Source: UBA8752 sp964223495 (GTDB taxonomy: Bacteria; Bacteroidota; Bacteroidia; Flavobacteriales_D; Sanyastnellaceae). Taken from it: 42,446 bases of DNA. Below the pieces are notes generated by a model. It saw only the letters and a program-made list of their open reading frames with translations, was not told the DNA's origin and did no database searches. The position numbers and the translations under genes are program-made. Positions within the stretch are counted from its first letter, which is position 1. Every line of letters begins with the position of its first letter. Location: positions 1 to 42,446 of the forward strand of contig CAXQGL010000077.1 in NCBI GenBank assembly GCA_964223495.1. Direction: 5' to 3'. Positions 1 to 8,364 of this stretch are shown here, in pieces.

Positions 1-128
1 CGTCCGGAGATGCTGCCCAAGGCCTCGCCGATGGAATTCGACTCGCCGGTGAGCAATTGGCCCGGCATTTCCCCATCGCCGCGGACGACATCAATGAACT
101 CTCAGACGATATCAGCTTCGGATCATGA
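1..128 (+). CDS. TPM-domain protein, C-terminal fragment (5' end outside window)
   Basis: Reading frame 3 is open from the window edge to a TGA at 126-128 and encodes about 41 residues, including the stretch LARHFPIAADDINELSDDI. This ending (a helix with a GEQLARHFP-like segment, then an acidic DDINELSDDISFG tail) resembles the C-terminus of the short TPM (TLP18.3/Psb32/MOLO-1) proteins that precede a longer TPM protein in Bacteroidota. Its stop overlaps the start of the next TPM gene by four bases (ATGA, 125-128), which fits a co-translated pair. TPM domains are small extracytoplasmic or membrane-linked folds whose biochemical role in bacteria is poorly defined. The fragment is too short to show a signal peptide or the domain core, so the assignment rests on the C-terminal pattern and the neighbour. 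Confidence 0.6.
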   Translation, partial: SGDAAQGLADGIRLAGEQLARHFPIAADDINELSDDISFGS

Positions 129-949
129 TGCGCTTTGGATTTCTTCTGCTGACGTTTCAGTTGGCCGCTTCGCAAGCAGGTCATGGACAGGCCGACCTCG
201 AATGCCTGCCAGCCTCGGGGACACCAGGCACCTTCGTGTATGACTACGCGGACATCCTTGGCGCCGACGATGAATTCGACATCAATGCGACCATCCGCGC
301 GCTCAACGACTCCACGCCCAACAGCATCGTGGTCGTCACCCACCCCGACTTTTGCGGCGAGTCCCCCTTCGATTTCGCGACCGGCGTCGGGCGCAAATGG
401 GGCGTAGGCGATGCCGAATTCGACAACGGCATCGTCATCGCAGTCTCGCCGAAGACCGGGGACCGGAAAGGCCAGGTCTTCATCGCCGTGGGATATGGGC
501 TGGAAGGCGCCATTCCTGATGTGACCGCGAACCGGATCATCGATAATGAGATGATTCCGCAATTCAAACTGGGCGGAACCGAATCCTATGCCTGGGGCAT
601 CGGGAATGCTGTCGCAGTATTGGGACCGTTGGCCAGTGGCGAGATTCAGGAATACACTCCCGGGGCCGGAGTCGGCTCAGGCTTCATGATCAAGGTGCTG
701 CTGATCGTCCTGCTCATCTTCTTCCTCCCTACCCTCATCATGGGGCTGATCGTGAGAAGGGCTGCCCGGAACAACAACCTCGGCATCCTCGCAGCGTGGA
801 TGCTGCAAATGGAGCAAGCCAAGAAATCCAGGGGCTCCTTCGGGAAATTCAGTAGTGGTAGCGGCTCCTTCGGTGGTGGTGGATTCGGCGGAAGCGGCGG
901 TTTCGGAGGCGGCAGTTTCGGAGGCGGCGGAGCCGGCGGCAGCTGGTAA
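125..949 (+). CDS. TPM-domain (YgcG-like) membrane protein with Gly/Ser/Phe-rich tail
   Basis: This 274-residue protein begins with an N-terminal signal-like segment (residues 1-22). A TPM domain follows at about residues 36-170, with the typical FVYDYADIL opening and IVVVTHPDF and GNAVAVL segments. A membrane helix lies at about 187-212, followed by a short cytoplasmic stretch and a low-complexity glycine tail ending GGGGAGGSW. That tail (DNA about 838-946, with 15-bp period repeats of a Gly-Ser-Phe-Gly-Gly unit) is a hallmark of YgcG-type TPM proteins. The domain should face the periplasm. The family is often found with LemA, which is not visible here because the upstream neighbour is cut. 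The start overlaps the stop of the preceding TPM gene (ATGA), and a second ATG follows directly at 128. Identity as a TPM protein is secure; its biochemical function is not known. Confidence 0.9.
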   Translation: MMRFGFLLLTFQLAASQAGHGQADLECLPASGTPGTFVYDYADILGADDEFDINATIRALNDSTPNSIVVVTHPDFCGESPFDFATGVGRKWGVGDAEFDNGIVIAVSPKTGDRKGQVFIAVGYGLEGAIPDVTANRIIDNEMIPQFKLGGTESYAWGIGNAVAVLGPLASGEIQEYTPGAGVGSGFMIKVLLIVLLIFFLPTLIMGLIVRRAARNNNLGILAAWMLQMEQAKKSRGSFGKFSSGSGSFGGGGFGGSGGFGGGSFGGGGAGGSW

Positions 950-970
950 TTCAACAAGCGGAAGCAACAA

Positions 971-1732
971 GTGGGATACGCAAAGTGGATTGGAGGGGCC
1001 CTCGGTTGGGCACTTGGAGGCCCCATCGGGGCTGTCATGGGGTATGCTTTCGGGTCAATGGTGGGCGACCAGAGCCTATCGATGGAAGGTGATGGCAGGC
1101 AATTCAAGCAAGTGCCACATGGTGCAGCAGGTCCCCGACGTCGACAGACCGGGTCCGGTGATTTCGCCGCTTCGCTGATTGTTCTGAGTGCCGCCGTGAT
1201 GAAGGCGGACGGGCGCATTCTGAAGTCCGAGCTCGATTACGTCAAACGGTTCTTCGTCGGCAACTTCGGTCAGACACAGTCCGAACGGTACATCCTCACC
1301 CTGCGTGAGGTCCTGAAACAGGATGTCGACGCCCGGGCGGTCTGTCGTCAAATCCAGGCACTCATGGAGCACAGCAAGCGCCTGCTCCTGCTCCAATATC
1401 TCTATGGCATTGCCCAAGCCGATGGCCATGTGGACCCAACGGAGGTGGACGTCATCCGCCGGATGGCCGGTTGGCTCGGCATCAGCGAGAAAGACCGCAA
1501 GTCCATCGAGGCCACATTCTACACGGATGTGGCCTCGCATTATGCCGTGCTGGAGGTTCCGGAAACGGCCACCGACGCCGAGGTCAAGAAGGCCTACCGA
1601 AGGATGGCCGTCAAGTTCCACCCCGACAAGGTGCGCGACATGGGTGAGGATTACCAGAAACAGGCCCGCGTGCGTTTTGACCGGATTTCGGAAGCCTACG
1701 AAGCCATCAAGAAGCAGCGTAGCATGAAATGA
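971..1732 (+). CDS. DjlA-like co-chaperone: glycine-rich membrane segment, TerB domain, C-terminal J domain
   Basis: The 253-residue product has three parts. A glycine-zipper-like hydrophobic segment (about residues 3-35, with GWALGGPIGAVMGYAFGSM) could enter the membrane. A TerB-like helical domain spans about 65-175. A C-terminal J domain (about 185-250) contains the HPD motif in AVKFHPDKV that stimulates DnaK/Hsp70 ATPase. This order matches DjlA, a membrane-anchored DnaK co-chaperone. The only start that keeps the glycine-rich segment is GTG at 971, 21 bases after the TPM gene, so the three genes look like one transcript. A strong hairpin with a T tract follows at 1755-1785. The link between a TPM pair and a J-domain protein suggests a shared envelope protein-quality role, but that is inference from position. 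Confidence 0.88.
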   Translation: MGYAKWIGGALGWALGGPIGAVMGYAFGSMVGDQSLSMEGDGRQFKQVPHGAAGPRRRQTGSGDFAASLIVLSAAVMKADGRILKSELDYVKRFFVGNFGQTQSERYILTLREVLKQDVDARAVCRQIQALMEHSKRLLLLQYLYGIAQADGHVDPTEVDVIRRMAGWLGISEKDRKSIEATFYTDVASHYAVLEVPETATDAEVKKAYRRMAVKFHPDKVRDMGEDYQKQARVRFDRISEAYEAIKKQRSMK

Positions 1733-1754
1733 CGGTCCATCGGGACCAAACATG

Positions 1755-1785
1755 AAAAAGCCGGACCCCAAGGATCCGGCTTTTT
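1755..1785. terminator. Bidirectional intrinsic terminator
   Basis: A perfect 11-bp stem (1755-1765 pairing with 1775-1785) with a 9-nt loop is flanked by A5 on the left and T5 on the right. It can therefore terminate both the rightward DjlA-like transcript (stop at 1732) and the leftward C25 peptidase transcript (stop at 1805). It is the clearest intrinsic terminator in the window. Confidence 0.9.
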
Positions 1786-1804
1786 CATTGGAGCATTCTA
1801 CCCC

Positions 1805-4800
1805 TCAATTGCGCATCACGGGAAGGCGCCATTGACCGACCCCATCCGTGAGTCGGACGGTATACACACCCGGGGCAAGGCTTCCCAAGTCCACGGAACG
1901 CAGACCTGAAGTCTGTCCTGCCCAGCGCTCGAACATGACTGCCCGGCCCTGTGCATCCATGACGCTCATCTCCAAGTCGAGCGCATTCGCACCAAGGTCG
2001 AGGTCCAATGTCACCAGATCCTGCACCGGGTTGGGGTAGGCGTTCAGGTCCAACATGCCCTCGATGCTGCCAACGCCGACCGGGTTGGTGACGGTGACGG
2101 TCAAGGGTACTTTGCCTGAAGGACAGCCCACACCATCCACGGAAACGGTCCAATCGTAGAAGAAGTAGTAGTAATTCAAACCGTTGCCGCCGTTGACACT
2201 CGTTCCGGTAATGGCACCGAAATCACCCAGGGCATAAGGATACTGGGGCTCCGAACCAATGCCGTCCCGCCACAATTGTGGGTTGTCCGAACTGCAGCGC
2301 AGACCGTAATCGCTGCCTGCAGGGACAAAGAAATTCAGCGCCACCACGCTTTCACCGTCCGGGAGGTCCACTGTCGTGGAAGACAGCGTCGAACCCGCGC
2401 TGTTGACCAAGCTGATGGTCCGCTCCCCATCGCCATTGGCATAGACCTTGACGCTCTGGATATTCAGGTTCTGGTATGCGTCGAAGACCAACCAGAAACC
2501 AGCATTCTGATGATACTGGCCGTTTTCCTCGTCCCGATCGTCCTTGCCCCCGGTGCCGATGGTTCCCGGGTTGATGGATTCGCTCTCCACCCAGAATGTG
2601 GTTGTCTGGCCAACGAGTACAGGGTAATCCGGTCCTGCTCCAAACGGGAACAGGGCGTCTTCCGATTCATACCACAACAGATTCTCTCCGTCTGCATCCA
2701 AGTTGACTTCCATGGGGTCCTCAATGGTGAAATCCTCGGTGATGGGGGGAGACGGGATGGGATAGACGCTCACCTCCACCGGGTCACTGGTTGTCATGTT
2801 GCCGCAAGCATCGGTGAAGTCCAGCTGGTAGGTGCCTGCAGTTGACACTTCAATGGAGGTGCCCTCCACACCCACATTCCAGAGGCAGTCCCCATCCACG
2901 GGCCCGTTCAGGACGACGGAACCACCCTCGCAGAATCCGAGCTGACCGTCAATGGAAATGGATGGCGTCACGGGTTCGAGCACGGAAATCACCCAGGGTT
3001 CGGAGGTGAAACTGCAGCCGGACTCGTCTGTCAGGGTGACCGAATAGGAGCCCGAAGCGTCCACTTCGATGGACGCCTCCGTTGCACCGGTGTTCCACTC
3101 GGTCACATATCCTTCGAGGGTGCTGAGCGTCACGGATTCACCGGGACAGAGAATGCCCTCCGTGCCCGATTGGGAAATGGTCGCATCGATGTAACAGAAC
3201 GGCGGAAGTACGATGTCATCCACCCAGCAAGCATCCGCACCCGAGGAGATGATGTTGTCCTTTTCGTAGGACCAGGTGATGGTGTGGAATCCGGCGGTCA
3301 ATTCGAATGCCTCCTCTGCCCAATCCAATTCACCTGACCATTCGGCCACCATGTCCCCATCGATGTACATGCGCAAGTAATCCCAGCCTTCCTCCGAAGA
3401 GACGCGTCGGGCGAAACTCAACTCTCCACCCCCCAGAAACTCAAGACCGATGGTCAGTTCCGTGCTCTGGTTGTCATCGATGTCACCGCTTTCCATGCAG
3501 AAGTCCCCTTGGTAGGGGTTGTTTTCGGAAACGAACCAATCGGCGCTGCCGTCATAGGCCCAAGGGAAGGTCTGGTCATCCCCGCTTTCCCACGTCTCCA
3601 TGATGAGGTTGATGGGCTCGAAGAATTCGCCCGCTGTCGTGTAGACCCCATCGGACACCTCGAACAGGATCTGGACCAGTCCACCCGGAGCTGCGTCCTC
3701 GGCGACCTCCACCGGGTAGCTGAACGTCGCCATCTCTCCAGGCTGCAAGGGCGCATCGAGATAAACCCCATTGAAGTTCATGGTCAGATCGGGATGATCG
3801 AAGTCCACAACCCCGAATGGGTTGGGGATGGTGGCCTCGTGGCCGTCGTTGATGATGGTGATGACCAGGTCTGCAGTCTCACCGCTTTCAAGAATGCCGT
3901 TGCCGCCATCCGAGACGATGAGGTCCAGGATGGTGAAATGTTGTGCATTGAGGAGGACGGTGAAATTCGAATTCCAGGTGTTGCCTTCGGCGTCGGTCAT
4001 GATGACATCGAACAGGGCCACATGCTGGTCCTCCACCCCGGGCACCACATCGAATGTGAATCCGGGCAGGGTCAGGGTGCCTTCCGCATCGATGTCCCCG
4101 GCGGATTCTGCGCCGTCCGTGATCACGATCCACGGGTCAGAGGTGGCAATGCTCACCATCACGTCCACTGCGGTCTCGACACCCACGTTCGTGAGGTTCA
4201 ATTCGAGGGTGATGCTCTCACCCTGGTCCACGAGACCATCGGCATCTCCTGCCAAGTCCAGCGTGGCGTTGCCGCTGTTCAAGACGTAGGGACCTTCGGC
4301 TGGTACCGCTTGGATGGTCGCCTGGTAGGGGATGGTATTGTAGGCCGTTCCCGTGATGAGGTAATCCCCGGGAATGGAAATGGGAGATGACAGGTTCAGG
4401 GTCACCATGCCGTTTGATACGAATCCAGTTCCGAGGATCTCCTCACCGAAAGTCAGGGCCACCATGGCCCCTTCAGTCATACAAGACACCGCAATGGACT
4501 GCGTACCGAGGAAATACACGGCCTGGTGATCCAATGCCAGATTCTCCGGGAAAGCCGTGCGCATCACCGCAGTGGGGTCGCCGAACACGCACCAGGTGTC
4601 CATCATCTCCTCTCCTGCTCCACCGTACGAATCCACCATGCCGGCACAACCATGGGCCACGATCGATCCGAACGTATGGTGGATGTCGACTTCGCCCTCC
4701 TCGACGACGAGGTCCACCATCTCATCCTGTCCCCGCATCGGAGGCGCCCAACTTTGGAGCACACTGGAGAATGCTCCGCCGATGCCCCCCGCGGGCGCCC

Positions 4801-6319
4801 CGTTGGCCGTGTGCTTGATCCACACCTCACCGAAACAATCACCGGAGCCCTCTCCCTCATCGAAATCGCCCACGCAACATGCGACCGGCACGAAGAAGCC
4901 GTACATGCCCGCATTGGTGGTCTGTCCGATGGCGTTGATGTCGAATCCACTCGATGCGATGCCACCATGGTAGCCGTGACCTGTGTAGTTGATGAAGCTG
5001 AGGCCTTTGTTGACCAGCTCCACCATGTCGTTAGAATTCGGATTGCCTGCCTCGTCCGCAGTTTCGCCTCCGGTGGGGCTGCTTCCGCCCTGGCTGCCAT
5101 CATAGAGCTCCCAGACCTCCTCGAATCCGTAATCCAAGAGTTGATTCTTGATCACATTCTGGTGCTGCCAATCGGATTCGCCATTGTCCCCGATGCCCGC
5201 TCCCTCATTCGATCCGATGCCCACAGCGATGTTGAACCATTCCTCGCCGAGGTAAGGCGTCTTCTCATACTCGAGCGTGCGGTCCACAAGCGTCTGCATC
5301 TCATCGACCGTGTGCACGAGCATGCGGCCCACGAAGAATTCAGGGTAATGGTCATTGCCCTCCACGAATCCATAGCAAGGATCACAGTAGCCGGTCCCTC
5401 CGCCGTTGGTCACCAGGGTCGCCGCCACCTGATCCTCGTCTCCTGCGAGGATGACGTGGGTCAAGCCTTCGTTGAAGTACTGATCGGACAGGAAATCCTT
5501 GATCGCGTCAAAGTCGTTACCGAAATCCGCTGCGTACACCACTTCCGTCTCCAATCCCTTCTCGCGCTTCCATTGAATGAAGGGCGCGAGCACGTCATCA
5601 TACATGGCATCGGTCACCACGACCACCTTGCCGTGTTCCTCGATGTAGTCGTAGCGCCCTTCGAGACCTCCGGCATTGAGGAACCGGCTGCCGGCCTGTC
5701 CTCCTGCGGCAGGATGGATCCTCGCCGTGGATGAAGCCGGGTTCACACCGGTGGATTCCGTCTGGACCACCCTCACCGTGATGGAGGTATATGAGCGCAA
5801 TACCCGGGTGACCGGATTGTATTGGAATGGATGGGCCCAGATGGTCTGGCCCCTCAAACCGCGCTCCACGAAAGGCGTGCGCAGTGAAGCTGCTGAGGAC
5901 GGATGGAAGGCGTCCGTACCATAGGCCATGCCGTATTCGAACGGCACATTCCCGGGATCCACATTGCGGTAGAGGTTGCCCTTGCTTGGAGCGATGTCCA
6001 CTTCTGGAATGTCGATGAATGCACTCTCCAGAACTTCGAGCACCGTTCCGCCCTCGGGGGCAATCAGGACCGTGGCGTCCACCTTCGAAAGGTCAGGTGC
6101 CCCGGCGCGCAGCAAAGGGGTATCACCCAGCACCCTGGGGATGAAAGCGGGGCCTTGAGGGGTTTCCACTTCCTGCAGTTGAGGGTCGGAGAAATCAAAT
6201 CTGACCACAATGCCCTCGTGGTCGTCGGAGAGCAAGGAGGCATTCTGCGCCCATGAAAAAGACCAGAAAGCAGAAAAACAAAGGGCCGCAACCAAGCGGT
6301 TCAGGGAAGATGTTGCCAT
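1805..6319 (-). CDS. Gingipain-family (C25) cysteine peptidase with T9SS sorting domain
   Basis: This 1504-residue secreted protein carries a signal peptide (residues 1-24, ending FSWAQ) and a C25 propeptide-like region (about 35-190). The C25 caspase-like catalytic domain spans about 220-590. The catalytic His is in NYTGHGYH (about H448) and the catalytic Cys in VACCVGDF (C481 or C482). Several beta-sandwich modules follow: the Ig-like domain typical of gingipains, CARDB-like repeats, a MAM/adhesin-like stretch and SPRY-free Ig repeats. It ends in a type A T9SS C-terminal domain with AYPNPVQDL and LAPGVYTVRL. It should cross the outer membrane through T9SS and be surface-attached or released. 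ATG 6319 was chosen because it opens the signal peptide; the reading frame extends upstream into the preceding gene. PorU, the T9SS sortase, is also C25, but the many extra modules argue for a protease or adhesin cargo. Substrate specificity cannot be read from sequence. Confidence 0.93.
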   Translation of the reverse strand: MATSSLNRLVAALCFSAFWSFSWAQNASLLSDDHEGIVVRFDFSDPQLQEVETPQGPAFIPRVLGDTPLLRAGAPDLSKVDATVLIAPEGGTVLEVLESAFIDIPEVDIAPSKGNLYRNVDPGNVPFEYGMAYGTDAFHPSSAASLRTPFVERGLRGQTIWAHPFQYNPVTRVLRSYTSITVRVVQTESTGVNPASSTARIHPAAGGQAGSRFLNAGGLEGRYDYIEEHGKVVVVTDAMYDDVLAPFIQWKREKGLETEVVYAADFGNDFDAIKDFLSDQYFNEGLTHVILAGDEDQVAATLVTNGGGTGYCDPCYGFVEGNDHYPEFFVGRMLVHTVDEMQTLVDRTLEYEKTPYLGEEWFNIAVGIGSNEGAGIGDNGESDWQHQNVIKNQLLDYGFEEVWELYDGSQGGSSPTGGETADEAGNPNSNDMVELVNKGLSFINYTGHGYHGGIASSGFDINAIGQTTNAGMYGFFVPVACCVGDFDEGEGSGDCFGEVWIKHTANGAPAGGIGGAFSSVLQSWAPPMRGQDEMVDLVVEEGEVDIHHTFGSIVAHGCAGMVDSYGGAGEEMMDTWCVFGDPTAVMRTAFPENLALDHQAVYFLGTQSIAVSCMTEGAMVALTFGEEILGTGFVSNGMVTLNLSSPISIPGDYLITGTAYNTIPYQATIQAVPAEGPYVLNSGNATLDLAGDADGLVDQGESITLELNLTNVGVETAVDVMVSIATSDPWIVITDGAESAGDIDAEGTLTLPGFTFDVVPGVEDQHVALFDVIMTDAEGNTWNSNFTVLLNAQHFTILDLIVSDGGNGILESGETADLVITIINDGHEATIPNPFGVVDFDHPDLTMNFNGVYLDAPLQPGEMATFSYPVEVAEDAAPGGLVQILFEVSDGVYTTAGEFFEPINLIMETWESGDDQTFPWAYDGSADWFVSENNPYQGDFCMESGDIDDNQSTELTIGLEFLGGGELSFARRVSSEEGWDYLRMYIDGDMVAEWSGELDWAEEAFELTAGFHTITWSYEKDNIISSGADACWVDDIVLPPFCYIDATISQSGTEGILCPGESVTLSTLEGYVTEWNTGATEASIEVDASGSYSVTLTDESGCSFTSEPWVISVLEPVTPSISIDGQLGFCEGGSVVLNGPVDGDCLWNVGVEGTSIEVSTAGTYQLDFTDACGNMTTSDPVEVSVYPIPSPPITEDFTIEDPMEVNLDADGENLLWYESEDALFPFGAGPDYPVLVGQTTTFWVESESINPGTIGTGGKDDRDEENGQYHQNAGFWLVFDAYQNLNIQSVKVYANGDGERTISLVNSAGSTLSSTTVDLPDGESVVALNFFVPAGSDYGLRCSSDNPQLWRDGIGSEPQYPYALGDFGAITGTSVNGGNGLNYYYFFYDWTVSVDGVGCPSGKVPLTVTVTNPVGVGSIEGMLDLNAYPNPVQDLVTLDLDLGANALDLEMSVMDAQGRAVMFERWAGQTSGLRSVDLGSLAPGVYTVRLTDGVGQWRLPVMRN

Positions 6320-6335
6320 GGTTTCTTGAGGCAGT

Positions 6336-7052
6336 TTATTCCAACAGCAGCCGCATGGGCGGCTTCTTTTCGTCGAGTTTGAGCAGGTAGAATCCCGGTG
6401 AGAGTCGGTTGGTTTCAATGGACCAGTTTCCCGGATGGCCTTCCACGCTGCAAGGGACGAACGCACCTTGAGCGTCGAAGAGTTGCACGCGCAGTGGATC
6501 AGGTCCATCTGCAACGCAGCTGATGTACAGGGGATGCCCCACAGGGCAGGGAATCGGATGGACGGAATTGCCCGTCCGGGCGACTGTCATTTCACCCGAA
6601 ACCCCGACTGAGGCATCGTTCATGAGGTCGAAGTAAACGTGGACCAGTGCGTCCTTGTTCCCGGTAGGCCAGACCCAGAAATGCAGAAAGCACTGACCTT
6701 GAATTTCAAGGGAATTGACAATCAACTTCAGGAATCCCGCGCCTTCCGGCCCCATGGGAAGCATGTCGGCGTCCGCAGGCACACCGGTGTAACATTCACC
6801 CAGATCGCACAAGTTGACGTCCCATCCTTCCGTCCAGCCGCCATCCACCCAACGCCAACTCAATCCCAGCGAATCGCCTGAGGCGTTCGGAAAGTCGATC
6901 TGGAAAATCCGGGTAATGCTGTCCACGCCGAAAACTTCCACAAGGCTGTCCGTCGGTGCGATGTCAAACTGTGCCCATGCCCCTTGGAAAGAAGCGAAGG
7001 CCATGAGCAGGGCCATTTGCCATCTCTGGATGCAGCTTGTCGACTTGAACAT
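6336..7052 (-). CDS. Secreted protein with probable T9SS-type C-terminal domain
   Basis: The 238-residue product opens with a signal peptide (about 1-27, MFKSTSCIQR... ending GAWAQ). A beta-rich segment of unknown function follows (about 30-150), containing paired cysteines (LCDLGEC, IPCPVGHPLYISC). The C-terminus contains LSPGFYLLKL, the LxPGxY-type signature of T9SS sorting domains. It lies 16 bases upstream of the C25 peptidase in the same direction, so both probably share a transcript and an export route. It could be a partner or accessory adhesin of the peptidase, but nothing in the N-terminal part identifies a function. I know no named family for the central segment. Confidence 0.75.
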   Translation of the reverse strand: MFKSTSCIQRWQMALLMAFASFQGAWAQFDIAPTDSLVEVFGVDSITRIFQIDFPNASGDSLGLSWRWVDGGWTEGWDVNLCDLGECYTGVPADADMLPMGPEGAGFLKLIVNSLEIQGQCFLHFWVWPTGNKDALVHVYFDLMNDASVGVSGEMTVARTGNSVHPIPCPVGHPLYISCVADGPDPLRVQLFDAQGAFVPCSVEGHPGNWSIETNRLSPGFYLLKLDEKKPPMRLLLE

Positions 7053-7059
7053 CGAGCAG

Positions 7060-7066
7060 CAAGTTA
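7060..7066 (-). promoter_or_regulatory. Candidate -7 promoter box (TAACTTG) of the T9SS cargo pair
   Basis: On the minus strand TAACTTG, one base short of the Bacteroidota -7 consensus TAnnTTTG, ends 7 nt before ATG 7052. No -33 TTG is evident at the usual spacing. It would give a very short leader for the two-gene T9SS transcript. Confidence 0.4.
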
Positions 7067-7123
7067 ACCCGGCGTTCGCTCACCCCGCTGTCACCTGCGG
7101 ACCTCGACGGGGTAGCAGCTCCT

Positions 7124-7672
7124 TCATTGTGCTCCTGGAGCTTCCGTAAGGGGCCAACCGTCTCGCCATTCCTCCGGGGTGGGTACCGCTCCAAACTGCC
7201 GAATGAGCGCCTCACGCCTGAAACGGAACAGTTCCTCCAGTTGGTGCAGTGCCCAACTTCCGGCGATGTTCCGCCCCAACCACCCCATGGGCAGTGCATA
7301 TTCGACCCGATCCATCACTGCCGTGCCTCCGGAAGGAATGGACCGGAAGGCATGCAGATGCCGCCAGAGCGAAAAGGGACCATTCTCCTGCACATCGATG
7401 AACCAAGCACCATCCTCGGTAACGGTGCCGGGATGCACCACGGCTGTGATCCGCGTGAGCCATCCCGTCCTGAAGAGGGGCAACGGGCGCACGGAAATGC
7501 TGATTGCGGCGCCAACATGAATGGGCTCATCCCCCCCGGATTCGATGCGAAGCCCTTGGGAAGGGGGCGTCAAGTGCTCAAGATTGCGGGCCGTGGAAAA
7601 GAAGGTCCACAGTTCGTCCATGGGGGCGTCCAACCCGACGACCTCACGAAAGATGGAGGTCTTCAATGACAC
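7124..7672 (-). CDS. SRPBCC (START-like) ligand-binding protein
   Basis: This cytosolic protein of about 182 residues has the SRPBCC helix-grip pattern: FREVVGLDAPMDELWTFF near the N-terminus, RNLEHLTPP, a central beta sheet and a C-terminal helix with LEELFRFRREAL. It closely follows the layout of a common Bacteroidota SRPBCC subfamily sometimes annotated as a cyclase/dehydrase or cell-division-inhibitor-like protein. These folds bind hydrophobic ligands; the ligand here is unknown. No ATG precedes the domain. GTG at 7672 is the best start, overlapping the stop of the upstream DUF458 gene by 10 bases, and TTG at 7690 is the alternative. The overlap implies translational coupling with that gene. 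Confidence 0.85.
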   Translation of the reverse strand: MSLKTSIFREVVGLDAPMDELWTFFSTARNLEHLTPPSQGLRIESGGDEPIHVGAAISISVRPLPLFRTGWLTRITAVVHPGTVTEDGAWFIDVQENGPFSLWRHLHAFRSIPSGGTAVMDRVEYALPMGWLGRNIAGSWALHQLEELFRFRREALIRQFGAVPTPEEWRDGWPLTEAPGAQ

Positions 7673-8136
7673 AGGGCATCGGCAGCCCAAGCCGCCATGA
7701 GCAAACCTGGCTTGGCTCCGCTCTGGAAGCCCAATGATTGAATGTAACCGGCGGAAGCGCTCAACAGCTTGTTGGACGGGTGGCCGGGGTCCGTGTTGAA
7801 ATCGAGGTCAATCTGCTCCACCTCCACTCCTGTCTCTTCCCGGAGCAGGTGGGCGATTCCCACGGATCGTTCGGTCTCGCCCCACAACTTGGTCCACATG
7901 TCTGCAATCTTGGGCACTTTTTCCTTGCGGAAGATGACATGTGCGCCCGAACCCGGGTAACGGAAAACCACAGTGGTCACATAGACTGTGTGGCTCCTGT
8001 AATTCTGGCTGTCACAACCCACGTACAGATCGAATTCCAAACCGGAATCCATCATTTCATTGACATAGGAACAGACATCGAACGTCCTTCTTCCCCCCAT
8101 GACCTTATAGCGTCTGCTCGATCTATCACTGTCCAT
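7663..8136 (-). CDS. DUF458/YkuK-like RNase H-fold protein
   Basis: The 157-residue protein contains the conserved LYVGCDSQNYRSHTVYVTTV segment (about 37-56), where the first acidic residue of an RNase H-like fold sits in CDSQ. Later come EQIDLDFNT and a C-terminal SASAGYIQSLGF segment, matching the DUF458 family typified by Bacillus YkuK. The fold predicts nuclease-like metal binding, but the family's substrate is not established. ATG 8136 is preceded at 5 nt by TAACTTG on the minus strand, a likely -7 promoter box, so the message would be leaderless or nearly so. The downstream SRPBCC gene overlaps the stop. Confidence 0.85.
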   Translation of the reverse strand: MDSDRSSRRYKVMGGRRTFDVCSYVNEMMDSGLEFDLYVGCDSQNYRSHTVYVTTVVFRYPGSGAHVIFRKEKVPKIADMWTKLWGETERSVGIAHLLREETGVEVEQIDLDFNTDPGHPSNKLLSASAGYIQSLGFQSGAKPGLLMAAWAADALCH

Positions 8137-8141
8137 GTGTT

Positions 8142-8148
8142 CAAGTTA
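8142..8148 (-). promoter_or_regulatory. Candidate -7 promoter box (TAACTTG) of the DUF458 gene
   Basis: TAACTTG on the minus strand ends 5 nt upstream of ATG 8136, matching the recurring start-proximal box in this window. No clear -33 TTG lies upstream. Confidence 0.4.
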
Positions 8149-8244
8149 TGGGATTCCCGGGAGGCATTGCCATGGGCGTCCGTATGCTTCTCCACAAGTT
8201 CCCAATGAGGAAAAATCCATGGTTGGAATGGGGGCAAATGGAAA

Positions 8245-8267
8245 CACCCGCCGTTGCGGGTGCTTCT
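8245..8267. terminator. Possible weak terminator hairpin
   Basis: A perfect 7-bp GC-rich stem (CACCCGC, 8245-8251, with GCGGGTG, 8256-8262) closes a 4-nt loop. It is followed by CTTCT on the plus strand and by TTTCC on the minus strand, so the T tracts are poor in both directions. It could end the hybrid kinase transcript about 190 nt after its stop. Confidence 0.4.
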
Positions 8268-8289
8268 CTACGATTCACAACTGTGATTG

Positions 8290-8308
8290 ACTTCAACAAG
8301 GTTGAAGT
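8290..8308. repeat. 8-bp inverted repeat, 3-nt spacer
   Basis: ACTTCAAC (8290-8297) and GTTGAAGT (8301-8308) are perfect inverse complements around AAG. The short spacer and moderate stability fit either a small RNA hairpin or an operator-like dyad. It has no T tract, so it is unlikely to be a terminator. Confidence 0.6.
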
Positions 8309-8336
8309 GCCTGTCAACCACATGGCTCAATTTATG

Positions 8337-8364
8337 TATAATATTTTGTTTGGGCAATATTATA
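8337..8364. repeat. AT-only 9-bp inverted repeat, 10-nt loop
   Basis: TATAATATT (8337-8345) and AATATTATA (8356-8364) are perfect inverse complements flanking TTGTTTGGGC. The arms have no G or C in a GC-rich genome and include TATAAT. This looks like a protein-binding dyad or a promoter/AT-rich regulatory island rather than a stable RNA hairpin. Confidence 0.65.

Noticed and set aside
3509..5734. Plus-strand frames opposite the C25 peptidase
   Set aside because: These are shadow frames of the large minus-strand gene. Residues such as repeated His-Val-Asp-Glu mirror antisense codons, and no start context or motif is present.
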